DNA of 64,000 nucleotides from Aralia elata (Eukaryota; Streptophyta; Magnoliopsida; Apiales; Araliaceae), in assembly GCA_034770075.1 (NCBI GenBank), contig JAVJAP010000217.1, positions 992,001 through 1,056,000 on the forward strand. Reading direction: 5' to 3'. Under the pieces are notes generated by a model, which was given only the letters and a program-made list of their open reading frames with translations, made no database searches and was not told the origin of the DNA. The translations under genes and the position numbers were made by a program. Positions 10,263 through 21,343 of the stretch are shown here, one piece after another; positions within the stretch are counted from its first letter, which is position 1; each line of letters opens with the position of its first letter.

Positions 10263-13200
10263 ATGGATGGTTCAAAAGGCGAAGAAAAAGTTGAGGATCA
10301 AAACCCACCATCCACCAGTAGTTCTTGGCAAAGAAGTTCAATGTCAAATACTAAGTTTGATATTGAAAAATTTGACGACACAAACAACTTTGGCATGTGG
10401 CAATGCGAAGTTATGGATCTATTATTCCGTGAGGGATCCGATATTGCACTAGGATCCAAACCGAAAAATATTTCTGATGATGATTGGAAATATGTTAACC
10501 GTCAAGCTTGTGGCACAATTCGATTGTGTCTCGCCAAAGATCAAAAATATTTTGTCATGAAAGAAACAATGGCTTCAAGTCTTTGGAAGAAGCTGGAAGA
10601 TAAGTATATGACAAAGAGTGTAGAGAATCGACTCTATCTGAAAAAGAAACTCTTTCGATTCCACTTCAAGATAGGTACGCTTATGATTGAGCATCTTGAT
10701 AATTTTAACAAAATACTTGCTGATCTGCAAAATCTAGATGTTGAGATAATAGATGAAGATAAGGCTCTGCTATTGTTAAATTCTCTGCCTGAAACATATG
10801 ATCACTTAACCACGACTCTGTTATATGGTAAAGATGAAGTTAAATTCATGGATGTTTCAAATGCTTTGATGAATAATGAGTACCGGAAGAAGGATCAAAA
10901 TGATCATAGAGATTCGACACCAGAAGCTTTGACTATTGCCCGAGGCAGGACGAACAATAGAAAATTAGGTGGATCTGAAGAGCGAGGCAGATCCCATTCG
11001 AAGTCAGGAGGATCATCTCAGAGACGTCTTGCAAAGGATGAGTGTGCCTATTGTCACGAGAAATGGCATTGGAAGAAAGATTGTCCAAACAAAGACAAGT
11101 CTAATGCGAATATGGCACGAAAGGCTGATGACGAAGATGACTCAGCATTCTCTGTTTCTTCCTCAGTTGATTCATCTGATAGATGGATTCTGGATTCTGG
11201 ATGCTCCTACCACATATGTCCAAATCGTCAATGGTTCTCAAGTTTTGAGGACATTGATGAAGGGCTTGTCTTGATGGGAAATGACAATGCATGTCGGACA
11301 AAAGGTATTGGAACTGTACGTTTGAAGATACACGACGGTACAATCAGACGACTGACAGACGTCAGGTATGTCCCTGATCTGAAGAAGAACCTGATATCTC
11401 TAGGGGTTCTTGACTCCAGTGGTTACAAGGTTACCATAGAAGGTGGAGTTTTGAAGGTTGTACGCGGTGCATTCTTAGCTATGAAGGGAATACGAGAAAG
11501 AAATCTATATTTCCTTGATGGTCACACAGTCTCTGGGAGTGCATCCGTCTCCGACTGTATCGAAAAAGCAGATTCGTTTGATACTTCACGACTGTGGCAC
11601 ATGCGCTTAGGGCATGTCGGTGAAAAGGCCTTGCAGAATTTGGTGAAACGGGGTCTACTAAAAGGTGCTAAGAGTGGAAAACTCGACTTCTGCGAGCACT
11701 GTGTCTTGGGAAAGCAGACACGAGTCAAGTTCAGCACTGCTATGCATCGTACGAAAGGAACACTGGATTATGTTCACACTGACGTTTGGGGGCCTTCTAG
11801 AAATGCTTCATTGGGAGGTAAACATTACTTTGTGACATTTATTAATGACTTTTCCAGGTATGTCTGGGTGTACACCATGAAGCACAAGGATGAAGTTCTG
11901 GATATCTTCCTTAAATGGAAGAAAATGATTGAAACCCAGACAGGTAAGAAAATCAAGAGGCTAAGATCTGATAATGGAGGGGAATACAAGTCAGATTCAT
12001 TTCAGAAAGTTTGCCAGGACGAGGGGATAGTCAGACATTTCACTGCGTCAGGCACACCACAACAAAATGGTGTAGCAGAACGAATGAATCGTACCTTGGT
12101 TGATAAGGTTCGATGCATGTTATCCCAATCCAGATTGAGCAAGGCATTTTGGGCAGAAGCTTTGTCATATGCCTCTTTTATCATCAACAGACTCCCTGCT
12201 TCAGCACTAGATGGGAAAATTCCCAAGGAGGTATGGTCTGGACAATCCGTTTCTGATTATGATTGTCTACATATATTTGGGTGTTCTGCATATTTTCATG
12301 TGAAGGAATCAAAACTGGATCCTAGAGCCAAGAAAGCTGTTTTCATGGGTTTTAGTGAAGGAGTTAAAGCATTCCGTTTATGGAACCATGAGTCAAAGAA
12401 GATCGTGATAAGCAGAGACGTTACCTTTGACGAGTCTGTTATGTTGAAACAAACAACTGTAGAAAAGGAGAATCAAAACCAAGTGGAGTTAGATAATCCT
12501 GCAACTCTAGAAAAACCAACTCAAATAGTTGATCATCCTGAAGATGATGACGATCGGGATGATAGCTCCGTTGAGACGGAGGTACTAGCACAAGCACCAC
12601 TACAAGAGACCACACATCAAGAAGAATCTATTGCCACCAGGAGACCGAAGAGAAATATTCAGATACCTGCTCGATATACTGATATGGTTGCATTTGCACT
12701 TCCCATAACTGAAGCTGACATTCCGTACAACTACAAAGAAGCTATGCTTAGTGTAGAACAAGGTATGTGGAAGGCAACAATGGATGAAGAAATGCAATCT
12801 CTTCATCAGAATCAGACATGGAAGTTGGTTTCACTTCCAAAAGGCAAGAAGGTGATTGGATGCAAATGGGTCTATGCTAAGAAGGAAGGTGCTCTAGGAA
12901 AAGACAACATCAGGTACAAAGCTAGACTGGTAGCAAAAGGCTATGCACAGAGAGAAGGAATAGACTATGATGAGGTATTCTCACCTGTTGTTAAACATTC
13001 CTCTATTCGCCTATTACTAGCTTTGGTCGCACAATTTGATCTCGAGCTAGCTCAACTCGATGTCAAAACTGCATTTCTCCATGGAACTTTGGACGAGGAG
13101 ATTTATATGTCTCAGCCAGATGGGTTCAAAGTTCCCGGACGTGAGAACTGGGCTTGCAAGTTAAACAAGTCACTATATGGTTTGAAGCAGTCACCCCGAC

Positions 13201-14321
13201 AATGGTACACGCGGTTTGACAGCTTTATGAAGAATCAAAGGTACACACGCAGTCAGTTTGATCACTGTGTCTATTTGAAGAAACTCCAAGATGGTACATT
13301 TGTTTATCTGCTTTTATATGTGGATGATATGCTAATCGCATCTAAGAGCAAGGTGGAGATTGACAGGCTGAAGGCTCAGCTAAGCTCAGAGTTCGAAATG
13401 AAGGATCTTGGAGATGCCAAGAAGATTCTTGGAATGGAAATCAAGAGAGACAGGGTAAAAGGGACAGTCTGTTTGACACAAACTCAGTATCTGAAAAATG
13501 TACTACAGAGGTTTGGTATCGATGATAATACTAAACCTGTAAGCACTCCGTTAGCCCCACATTTCAAACTTAGTGCATCCATGTCTCCAAGTACAGATGA
13601 TGAACAACAGCAGATGAATGTTGTCCCATATGCCAATGCTGTTGGAGCCTTGATGTATGCAATGGTGTGTACAAGACCAGACATTTCACATGCTGTAAGC
13701 ATGGTGAGCCGGTATATGCATAATCCTGGCAAAGGTCACTGGCAAGCAATGAAGTGGATTCTACGATACATTCAAGGTACTGTAGATATTGGTTTGAAGT
13801 TCGAAAGAGACAAGAATGTTGTCAATTGTCTAGTTGGATACGTCGATTCTGACTATGCTGGTGATCTCGATAAGCGTCGATCAACTACTGGTTATGTGTT
13901 TACTATGGCAGGAGGACCAGTGAGTTGGAGATCAACGCTACAGTCAACCGTTGCCTTGTCTACTACAGAGGCAGAGTACATGACGATCACCAAAGCAATT
14001 AAGGAAGCTATTTGGCTTCACAATTTGGTCAGAGACTTGGGAATCTGTCAGGAAAACATCAAGGTTTTTTGTGACAGTCAAAGTGCCATATGTCTGGCAC
14101 AGAATCAAGTTCATCATGGTCGCACCAAACATATCGACGTACGGTACCACTTTGTTCGAGAAATAGTAGAAGAAAGTGACATTCTACTTCAGAAAATCGG
14201 AACTGCAGATAATCCTGCAGGCTGCAGATATGCTAACAAAGGTGGTTTCAGGGATCAAGTTCCAGCACTGTTTGGACTTGGTCAATATCTCTTGTGTTTT
14301 TGGCACCTAAGGGTGCATTAG
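10263..14321 (+). CDS. Copia gag-pol polyprotein, C-terminus shifted
   Basis: A 1352-residue ORF without internal stops. Gag (UBN2-type, residues about 30-210) is followed by a CX2CX4HX4C zinc knuckle from residue 261 in which Trp replaces the usual Gly before His. The protease has D-S-G at 311-313. The integrase has an HHCC region from about 446 and catalytic D507, D570 and E606 (DX35E). RT carries YVDD at 1019-1022. RNase H follows, with CDSQSA and a TKHIDVRYH motif. After the conserved TADNPA segment near 14215 a 7-bp insertion that repeats the local 'ctgcag' shifts the frame, so the last 30 or so residues are unrelated to the usual copia ending and the stop is displaced. Catalytic motifs are unaffected. 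The ATG at 10263 is the first good start, and expression would come from the 5' LTR. I rank it Tork/Tnt1-like from overall layout. Confidence 0.95.
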   Translation: MDGSKGEEKVEDQNPPSTSSSWQRSSMSNTKFDIEKFDDTNNFGMWQCEVMDLLFREGSDIALGSKPKNISDDDWKYVNRQACGTIRLCLAKDQKYFVMKETMASSLWKKLEDKYMTKSVENRLYLKKKLFRFHFKIGTLMIEHLDNFNKILADLQNLDVEIIDEDKALLLLNSLPETYDHLTTTLLYGKDEVKFMDVSNALMNNEYRKKDQNDHRDSTPEALTIARGRTNNRKLGGSEERGRSHSKSGGSSQRRLAKDECAYCHEKWHWKKDCPNKDKSNANMARKADDEDDSAFSVSSSVDSSDRWILDSGCSYHICPNRQWFSSFEDIDEGLVLMGNDNACRTKGIGTVRLKIHDGTIRRLTDVRYVPDLKKNLISLGVLDSSGYKVTIEGGVLKVVRGAFLAMKGIRERNLYFLDGHTVSGSASVSDCIEKADSFDTSRLWHMRLGHVGEKALQNLVKRGLLKGAKSGKLDFCEHCVLGKQTRVKFSTAMHRTKGTLDYVHTDVWGPSRNASLGGKHYFVTFINDFSRYVWVYTMKHKDEVLDIFLKWKKMIETQTGKKIKRLRSDNGGEYKSDSFQKVCQDEGIVRHFTASGTPQQNGVAERMNRTLVDKVRCMLSQSRLSKAFWAEALSYASFIINRLPASALDGKIPKEVWSGQSVSDYDCLHIFGCSAYFHVKESKLDPRAKKAVFMGFSEGVKAFRLWNHESKKIVISRDVTFDESVMLKQTTVEKENQNQVELDNPATLEKPTQIVDHPEDDDDRDDSSVETEVLAQAPLQETTHQEESIATRRPKRNIQIPARYTDMVAFALPITEADIPYNYKEAMLSVEQGMWKATMDEEMQSLHQNQTWKLVSLPKGKKVIGCKWVYAKKEGALGKDNIRYKARLVAKGYAQREGIDYDEVFSPVVKHSSIRLLLALVAQFDLELAQLDVKTAFLHGTLDEEIYMSQPDGFKVPGRENWACKLNKSLYGLKQSPRQWYTRFDSFMKNQRYTRSQFDHCVYLKKLQDGTFVYLLLYVDDMLIASKSKVEIDRLKAQLSSEFEMKDLGDAKKILGMEIKRDRVKGTVCLTQTQYLKNVLQRFGIDDNTKPVSTPLAPHFKLSASMSPSTDDEQQQMNVVPYANAVGALMYAMVCTRPDISHAVSMVSRYMHNPGKGHWQAMKWILRYIQGTVDIGLKFERDKNVVNCLVGYVDSDYAGDLDKRRSTTGYVFTMAGGPVSWRSTLQSTVALSTTEAEYMTITKAIKEAIWLHNLVRDLGICQENIKVFCDSQSAICLAQNQVHHGRTKHIDVRYHFVREIVEESDILLQKIGTADNPAGCRYANKGGFRDQVPALFGLGQYLLCFWHLRVH

Positions 14322-14346
14322 AGGTAGCACAAATCCTTGAAAGTTC

Positions 14347-14360
14347 GCCAAGGTGGAGAT
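14347..14360 (+). other. Copia polypurine tract
   Basis: The purine-rich run 'ccaaggtggagat' ends directly at the TG of the 3' LTR, where plus-strand DNA synthesis would be primed. Confidence 0.8.
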
Positions 14361-14650
14361 TGTTGGTATTAGGCGGCGGTGGCTCACTAGTGGGTTGGTG
14401 GGTAGTGGGTTGGTGGTGGCTGATTTTGTTGAAGATAGAGCACACCATTATTGACAGAGGTGTGCTCTACTCTCCTATATAAACTCATGTATCCTCCTTG
14501 TAAAATTATCCCTCAATCTTCAGTTTATATATATTCAGTGCTACTTCCGTGGAGTAGGCGATTTGCCGAACCACGTAAATCTTTGTGTTTCTGTGTGTAT
14601 GAGAATTCCCACTTTGATTTAGTAGCTTCCGCAATAGTTTCCGCACAACA
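14361..14650 (+). repeat. Copia 3' LTR
   Basis: Matches the 5' LTR apart from about nine substitutions and an extra 12 bp near its end, where 'gcttccgcaata' precedes 'gtttccgcacaaca'. The duplicate CGATC follows at 14651-14655. Confidence 0.95.
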
Positions 14651-14655
14651 CGATC

Positions 14656-15131
14656 TGCGTGTATGTTTTGTGCTTCTACGATGGAGAATCCATCGTTAAG
14701 GCGGCGAATCGCTTTTGTTACCGCTATATATTTGGCCTCTCTCCTTCATTCAACTTTATTTTGTTAAACATGGAGTGTATATGTTGTTGTGAACTTGTGA
14801 TTTCCATTATTGTTTCTGTCGGTTTGCTTTAGTTTATTTTTGGTCTCTCTTTCCAAACTACAGCTTAGCTTCGTTTGATTCAATTTATTTTGGTAAGTCA
14901 AAACTTAAAACGTAGTACCTACCTAGCTCCGTATATCTTCAATCTCCGGCATAATATTTTCTTATGTGATTTTCCGTATTTGTTTCATGTCGGTCCTCGA
15001 CGTCTCCTTACTCGGATATTGCGGTACCATTTTTGTCCTTGAAATGATGCATGCCTTCTTTTGTTGTGTGTTTGCCTATCTTAATACTGTATTAATCTTC
15101 TTCTGTTTTTTTTTTTTTATTATAAATTTAG
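14656..15131 (+). other. Probable leader/intron upstream of the small gene
   Basis: T-rich sequence on the + strand ending in a long polypyrimidine run and 'aatttag' directly before the ATG at 15132, which is a textbook 3' splice site. The proximal part continues the leader broken by the copia insertion. No coding content recognised. Confidence 0.4.
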
Positions 15132-15595
15132 ATGGCTTTCTCTGCCCTCAAATCTGTTCAACCCAAATATATGAAAACAACTTTCTTGACGGCCGGAAGC
15201 AAGGGAAAAATATTCCCTACAAGTGTACTCAAGTTGGGCAACAACAGTCCTCGGGGCCGTCTTGGGCGGGCGCTCCTTAAAAAGCCACTCGCAATAACAA
15301 ATGACTTGCACCTCCATCAGATACAGATACGCCTGAGAAAAGACAAAAACCACCCCCGAGTCCCCTGAGTTTGGTGGGTAAGGTGGGTTTGGCGGGTGTA
15401 TTTATTTGTGTGATTTGGAAGAGTCGAATGCTCTCTTCAAATTGGGATAAGACGGTGAAAGGATATGTTTTTTTCTGCGGTCTCCTGACGTTTGTTCAAT
15501 TAGTTTTGGATACGTTCATCAAGGCATTGGATGCGCTTCAGAAGTACGAAAAGAGGAGGAAAATATGGAACAAGGAGGAGTTGCAGAAACAGTAG
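15132..15595 (+). pseudogene. Small membrane protein gene, possibly plastid-targeted, frameshifted
   Basis: An ATG immediately after a good splice acceptor opens a frame whose first 55-60 residues are rich in Ser, Lys, Arg and Leu and poor in acidic residues, starting MAFSALKS, as in a chloroplast transit peptide. A second frame, open from about 15305 to the TAG at 15593-15595, encodes a Pro-rich linker (EKRQKPPPSP), a hydrophobic segment (VGLAGVFICVIW), a second hydrophobic stretch (YVFFCGLLTFVQLVL) and a basic tail (KYEKRRKIWNKEELQKQ). The two halves overlap in different frames between 15305 and 15366, so a 1- or 2-base indel probably separates them. A missed short intron is also possible. 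I do not recognise the family. Copia insertion upstream may have cut it off from its promoter. Confidence 0.45.
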
Positions 15596-16049
15596 TGGCA
15601 GCATTTCTTTTCTTTAAGTTTTGATGTGTTTACGGTGGACTTTCATTTTGGGACAGTGAAGTAAAAGTACAAACTGATTCACTAGGATTACCGGTATATT
15701 CACAAGTTCAGGGTCTCTAATTTGTTAATACAAACTACAAGTCAGCAATTAACATCTGCATCCCCAAGTTTATTAATAGTTGAAACCAAGTTTGTTCTTT
15801 TAATTATATAGTTGATTCGATGTTATGCTATATAGGTATGGCTGAAAAGCAAGCCAAATAGTTTGGAGCACATAAGGGGCTCAGATCGAGGAAAAACTAG
15901 CAAGTTTTGTATATACCCAAATCAGTTTTACTACAAGTTAACAATTAACATCTGCATGAATCATGATATATATTATTTACCTTACTTAATTATAAGTAAT
16001 GATATGCTAGGATTTTTTATTTATTTTTCCATAATTAATTATAGTCTAA

Positions 16050-16087
<38 letters not shown>

Positions 16088-16877
16088 TGATTAGAGGAGG
16101 ATGGAGTACATATAAGCTAGGGCTTAGGTATTTAAATTAAGGATAAATTAACAAGTTTACTGATGTGTGATGAAAAAGTAAATATTTTGTGAAGTTAATT
16201 AGCTTCCTGCTTCCTCGAATAGCAATAATTTGATAAATGGCATATGTTTGCAAATTAGAGAGGCCAGTCGAGAGCAAATTCACATTCTCAATTATGCATG
16301 TATAAGATTGACATACATCATGCATCATTTAAGTCGGATTCGGTTATGGCCAACTTCACTCTAGTAAGTCTATGTAGCTTTTCATTGCATTGGACCATTG
16401 TAATAAAAATCTATACAACTTATAATGCAATTTTTTTCTAACCGGATCCATTTAAGTCACCACTTTTAATTGGAGTATTTCTCCACTTTTTTATGAAGTA
16501 TTACTTCTTCTCATGTGAATTAGTTCTCTAAATAATTTTTTTGTTATTCACGCATTCCCAATAAGTACTAAAAGCTAGAATGAATAGAAAAAAAAGAGTC
16601 TAGAGAGCATTTTCTCATTTCTTCAATTTCCAACAAAAGTTATTGGGCAAAAAAGTTACGAGGGTAGAAGTGAAAAAATAGGATAAAAGTAGTTACAAAT
16701 ATAGAAATAGGATATTGAATGTTGAACATCTTAAAAAGGAAATTAAGACGTTTAATACGGGATGGAAGGAGTAAAACTTAAATGTGATCATTACACTCAA
16801 CAATATCAAAACATACAAAAAAACAACAAATTTTTATTTTTTTTAGCGAAAGGCAAAAAGGTTTTATTTTTGAAGTA
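15596..16877. other. AT-rich intergenic DNA
   Basis: No gene recognised. Contains an AT dinucleotide run at about 16050-16086. A 3' UTR of the small gene probably occupies the first few hundred bases, but no signal defines its end. Confidence 0.6.
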
Positions 16878-17135
16878 CTCCCTCTGTCCCAAATTAATTG
16901 CTCAATTTTGATCTTTTAACGTCAAATTGACCATTTTTAAAACTAATCTTTTTACTATTTTTGCTAAAATATAGGTGAAGAAATTATAATCAAAAGAAAG
17001 TATGTACAATTTATTACTAACCCCAATTTTTATAATTTTAGAAATATATTTATATATACTTAATTATTAATTCTAAGAATAGTCAATTTGACTTAAAAAA
17101 GTCAAAATTGAGCAATTAATTTGGGACTGAGGGAG
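16878..17135. mobile_element. Stowaway-type MITE, copy 1
   Basis: A 258-bp element flanked by TA on both sides. Terminal inverted repeats begin CTCCCTCTGTCCCAAATTAA and end with the complement. It is AT-rich with no ORF. It would be moved by a Tc1/mariner-type transposase encoded elsewhere. The copy at 31922 belongs to the same family and lies in the same orientation. Confidence 0.92.
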
Positions 17136-17137
17136 TA

Positions 17138-18842
17138 ATCAAAATCCAAATAAGCTTGGATTTTGACAAAGTACACTAACAATAGTGGCGACATAATAGA
17201 TTTTCAGACCCTAACGCATTTAATTTAATTTCAATAAAATACTACCATCTAATCTCCATGCATGTAACTAAGCCTTTTTCGTGATCTTCAAAATTAAATA
17301 TTTACCTTCTCCTGTGAATGAAGATGGAATTAAAAGTAAAAATAAATGATTGTTAGTATTAATTTTAAATGACACATAAGAACGGGCTGACGTTTATCGT
17401 TTAAAAAGAACTTCTATACCAGATAAATGTACTCAATAGTTGTATTGTGTAGTCTTCAGAATTGTAAAGTCTTGTTAGTACAACCCTGAGAAAAAAGTTG
17501 ATCAAATAAATTATACATTATTTAATATCCTTTTTTTATCAGATTTTAATATTAAAACTACATTGAATTGTCTCAGAACAATACTAGTAGATATATTAAT
17601 TAAGAAATCAATTAAAAAGAATAACATAGAACATAATTAGAACAACTAAATCGGAAGGAATAAAAGAATTCGCACGGATACACCGTAATATGCATGTTGA
17701 TCAGTTTTGACTATTCAGATGGCTTTGTTCAACTAATTAACGTTATTTGCCTAGTTTAACCAAGGTAGATAAATCTTTGCGTATAACGAAGATAAAGAAT
17801 TCTTTAAGAGAAAATACAATAGAATTAATAATAATTGTCAAAAAAATCCCCTTCAAAACCATTAAATAACATATTTATAGTCTAAAACATGCAAAAGATA
17901 ACAATGAAATACTGAAAAATAAAAATAATGCTCCAAGTTTAACCATAAGACCCCTTTAAACAGGTTTTTTGAGCTTAAAAAAGTGTACGTCATGGCCAAC
18001 ATAAGTTTTGTAGAGTTCATCTAGAGTTTCGATATATTATGGGTCTTGGACCTCCAAATAAATCAAAAGTTACGCTCATTTAAAGTTTACTCGACGAAAA
18101 ACTCATATTCCAACTCGACTTGCAAATCAACTTCCAAATCTTATTCTGCATCACATATATAAAGAGAGGTGTAGTCGATAATCTGATAACTTCCCAAGAA
18201 AATATAAAAACATCATAAATTATTATAGAGATAATGATCATGTAATTTTTGACGATAAATTATTATAGAAAACTACCAATAGAGGCATACGCAATTCAAC
18301 AAATATATTATTTTTCAAAGTAAATTACGGATGAATTATAATCTCAAAGTTTTGAATGCGATTATCTCAAAGTCTCCGTTAAAAATTTACCTCTTAGTGT
18401 TTGGATAATGACAAGAGAAGAAAAAAAATTCAATCAATAAGATTAAAGATATAAATATTTGAATAATACACAAAAAAGAAAAAAAGAAAAAAAAAGATAT
18501 AAATGAGTTAACTCAGGACCAACTAAATATTCCAAGTCATCTCGCACAAAAGATTAATAACTAATAGAGAGTTATTAAAAATAAATATTTTAATTTGTTA
18601 ATAAAAATTATCTGATACAAATATATATATATATACATATATATGATAGATAGTTATATTATTTTTTTGGATATAGACTCCATCTTCTTTTCTTTCTTTT
18701 TTTATAGTCTTGTTATATATTACAAAATATTTCTGCTAAATTACGATTACGGCGTATATTAATACATGAGATTGAATAGGATTATAAAATTAGCCAACTA
18801 TATCAAATTACAATATTGTTAATATAATAAGTAATAACATTA

Positions 18843-18874
<32 letters not shown>
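17138..18874. other. AT-rich intergenic DNA
   Basis: No gene, clear repeat unit or domain seen. It ends in a TA-rich tract (18841-18874) that abuts the inverted-repeat element. Confidence 0.6.
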
Positions 18875-18875
<1 letters not shown>

Positions 18876-20682
18876 ATGATCCATAACATCTATTTGCTAT
18901 GGATCAAAAATGGGCAAATAGCATCTTAATATGACAATTCTCTGTCCGCTAGAATTTCTAGCGGACAGGTTTAATTTTTTTTTTGGCCGAATTTACCCCC
19001 AGTCAAGGGGCCAAGGACCCCGTCCGCTAGAACTTCTAGCGGACTGTAATCAAACCTTTACTGCACTGTAAAACAATTGGGGCATAACTTACGGCCCTAA
19101 TTGTTTTTTACTCTCAGGCGATCGGCAATTCCTAGTAGCGGTGTTCAATCTCAGCGGCGATCTCAGTAGCGATCGACGACTCCTAACAGCGGTAAGTTTC
19201 CAATCTCAGCGGCAATCGGCGATTCCTAGCAGCGGCGTGGCTGCTAGCTTCTACAACCTTAACTTCTACGTACAACCCTAAGTTTTCAATCTCAACAGTG
19301 ATTCTTAGCAGCGGCGATTCCTCTAGCTTCTAAGTTCATCCACATTTAATTGGTGAGTTTTTAAATTATAAGGTTAAGAATTGAAAACTGTGAATTGGGA
19401 ACCTTTCTATATTTTTCCAAAAAAGGGTACCATAATTGTTTGGTTCACTGACTAAAGATGGGGTTTGTTTGCTATAATCTTGTTTTTGTTTTGTGTTTAG
19501 ATTTTGCTATATTTCTATTTTTCTCCTGTAAATTTTGACGTTACCGCATACAAGCATGTGCCATTTGCTTTATCCTTGAGTTGAGTAGCTTTTAGATGTT
19601 TGGTTAGCGTTAGTTGTTTATTCGTCAATTTTGTGGTGAGGAATTGTAGCGAACTTTATCTATAAGTCTATGCTAAATTACGTGTAAAAATAGATCAGTA
19701 TTTTGAATAGATATTATTTTCATTGTGAGGATTTAAATTCTGGTATAGTCCCATCAAGCTCTCTAAGCATGACACTGGAAAGATATATAGTTATTGCATG
19801 GTTAAGACTTAATCCCTATTGGCATGTTTAAATTTGGAATTGGAATGTTTGGCATGTTGGAATTTTGGATTTAGAATCATGTTGTTGCAGATTTTAATTT
19901 GGATTTGGAATGTTGGACATTTGGATTTGGATTCATGTTTCAATTTGGATTACATGTTGCTGCAGGTTTAGGTTTAAATTTGATTTGGATTTGGAATGTT
20001 GGACATTTGGATTTGGATTCATGCTTAAAATTGGATTTCATGTTGCTGCAGGTTTGATGGGAATTTGGAATTATCAAAACAAATTTGGGTTTAGGTTTAA
20101 ATTTGATTTGGATTTGGAATGTTGGACATTTGGATTTAGAATCATGTTTAAATTAGGATTTCATGTTGCTGCAGGTTTGATGGGAATTTGGATTTATCAA
20201 AACAAATTTGGATTTCATGGTGCTGCATGTTTAGGTTGCAATGTTTGGCATGTTGCTGGTTTAGAATTTAGTAATTAAGCCGTCCGCTAGAATTTCTAGC
20301 GGACTAATTTAATGTTTGGCATGTTGCTGGTTTAGATTTTAGTAATTTGTCCTGTTTTGTCGTGTCATGTTTTGCCCCAATTGTCGTGTCCTGTTTTGCC
20401 CCTATTGTTTTTCCATTGATGTTTTTGCAAACCTGTTTTGCCCCAATGTTTTTGCATTGACTACAATCCGCTAGAATATCTAGCGGATGAGGGATCATTT
20501 TTACTCACTGTTTGGCTTGACTGGGGGCATATTCGTCCAAAAATGATTTTAATACTGTCCGCTAGAAATTCTAGCGGACGCTAAGATTACTTTTTAAATC
20601 CAGGCCATCGATTATTGTAAAGAAGGGTTAAGATGCTATTTGCCCATTTTTGATCCATAGCAAATAGATGTTATGGATCATT
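18875..20682 (+). mobile_element. TIR element copy 1
   Basis: The first 55 bp (18875-18929) are the perfect reverse complement of the last 55 bp (20628-20682). Within this TIR, 'gatccataacat' and 'ctatttgctatggatc' form a further small inverted repeat. I could not define a target-site duplication because the left flank is TA-rich. Internal features are five 23-bp palindromes (18944, 19022, 20282, 20466, 20557), GC-rich 'agcggcgat' sequence at 19120-19320 followed by an intron-like 'ggtgagttttt', and a tandem repeat. The superfamily is uncertain; the long TIR and possible gene capture would suit a Mutator-like element. Confidence 0.8.
19840..20270. repeat. Tandem repeat inside the TIR element
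   Basis: Three units start with 'ggatttggaatgttggac' at 19901, 19987 and 20110, giving spacings of 86 and 123 bp; the difference is an extra 37-bp segment. Each unit ends with 'catgttgctgcaggttt'. The same array occurs in reverse at about 20865-21230 in copy 2. ORFs through it (122 and 104 codons) are artefacts of repeat length. Confidence 0.85.
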
Positions 20683-20684
20683 GC

Positions 20685-21343
20685 AATATGCCCCCAGACA
20701 AGGAGTAAAAATGATCCCTCATCCGCTAGACATTCTAGCGGATTGTAGTCAATGAAAAAACATTGGGGCGAAACATGACACGGCAAAACAGGACAAATTA
20801 CTAAAATCTAAACCAGCAACATGCCAAACATTAAATTAGTCCGCTAGAAATTCTAGCGGACGGCTTAATTACTAAAATCTAAACCAGCAACATGCCAAAC
20901 ATTGCAACCTAAACATGCAGCACCATGAAATCCTAATTTAAACATGATTCTAAATCCAAATGTCCAACATTCCAAATCCAAATCAAATTTAAACCTAAAC
21001 CCAAATTTGTTTTGATAATTCCAAATTCCCATCAAACCTGCAGCAACATGAAATCCAATTTTAAGCATGAATCCAAATCCAAATGTCCAACATTCCAAAT
21101 CCAAATCAAATTTAAACCTAAACCTGCAGCAACATGTAATCCAAATTGAAACATGAATCCAAATCCAAATGTCCAACATTCCAAATCCAAATTAAAATCT
21201 GCAACAACATGATTCTAAATCCAAAATTCCAACATGCCAAACATTCCAAATCCAAATTTAAACATGCCAATAGGGATTAAGTCTTAACCATGCAATAACT
21301 ATATATCTTTCCAGTGTCATGCTTAGAGAGCTTGATGGGACTA
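20685..21343 (-). mobile_element. TIR element copy 2, inner part
   Basis: Reverse complement of copy 1 sequence, beginning at the 'gggggcatatt' point, so the inner terminal 150 bp or so including the TIR is missing. Palindromes lie at 20721-20743 and 20839-20861. It stops at GACTA, the target site of the LTR element, and resumes at 30156. Confidence 0.85.

Larger units (their letters stand above)
9446..14650 (+). mobile_element. Ty1/copia retrotransposon, Tork/Tnt1-like, nearly complete
   Basis: Flanked by the 5-bp duplication CGATC (9441-9445 and 14651-14655). LTRs lie at 9446-9723 (278 bp) and 14361-14650 (290 bp), both TG...CA. An initiator-Met-like primer site follows the 5' LTR and a polypurine tract precedes the 3' LTR. 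One long ORF fills the interior. The LTRs differ by roughly nine substitutions plus a 12-bp duplication in the 3' copy, about 3 percent, so the insertion is fairly recent but not brand new. The untranslated leader carries a GC-rich run of CCGACCCAGAAC-type repeats at 9940-10010. The polyprotein domain order (protease, integrase, RT, RNase H) is copia-type. Confidence 0.95.

Noticed and set aside
19910..21179. Matching 122- and 104-codon ORFs on opposite strands
   Set aside because: They come from the inverted copies of the 86/123-bp tandem repeat. No domain, and frame depends only on repeat length.
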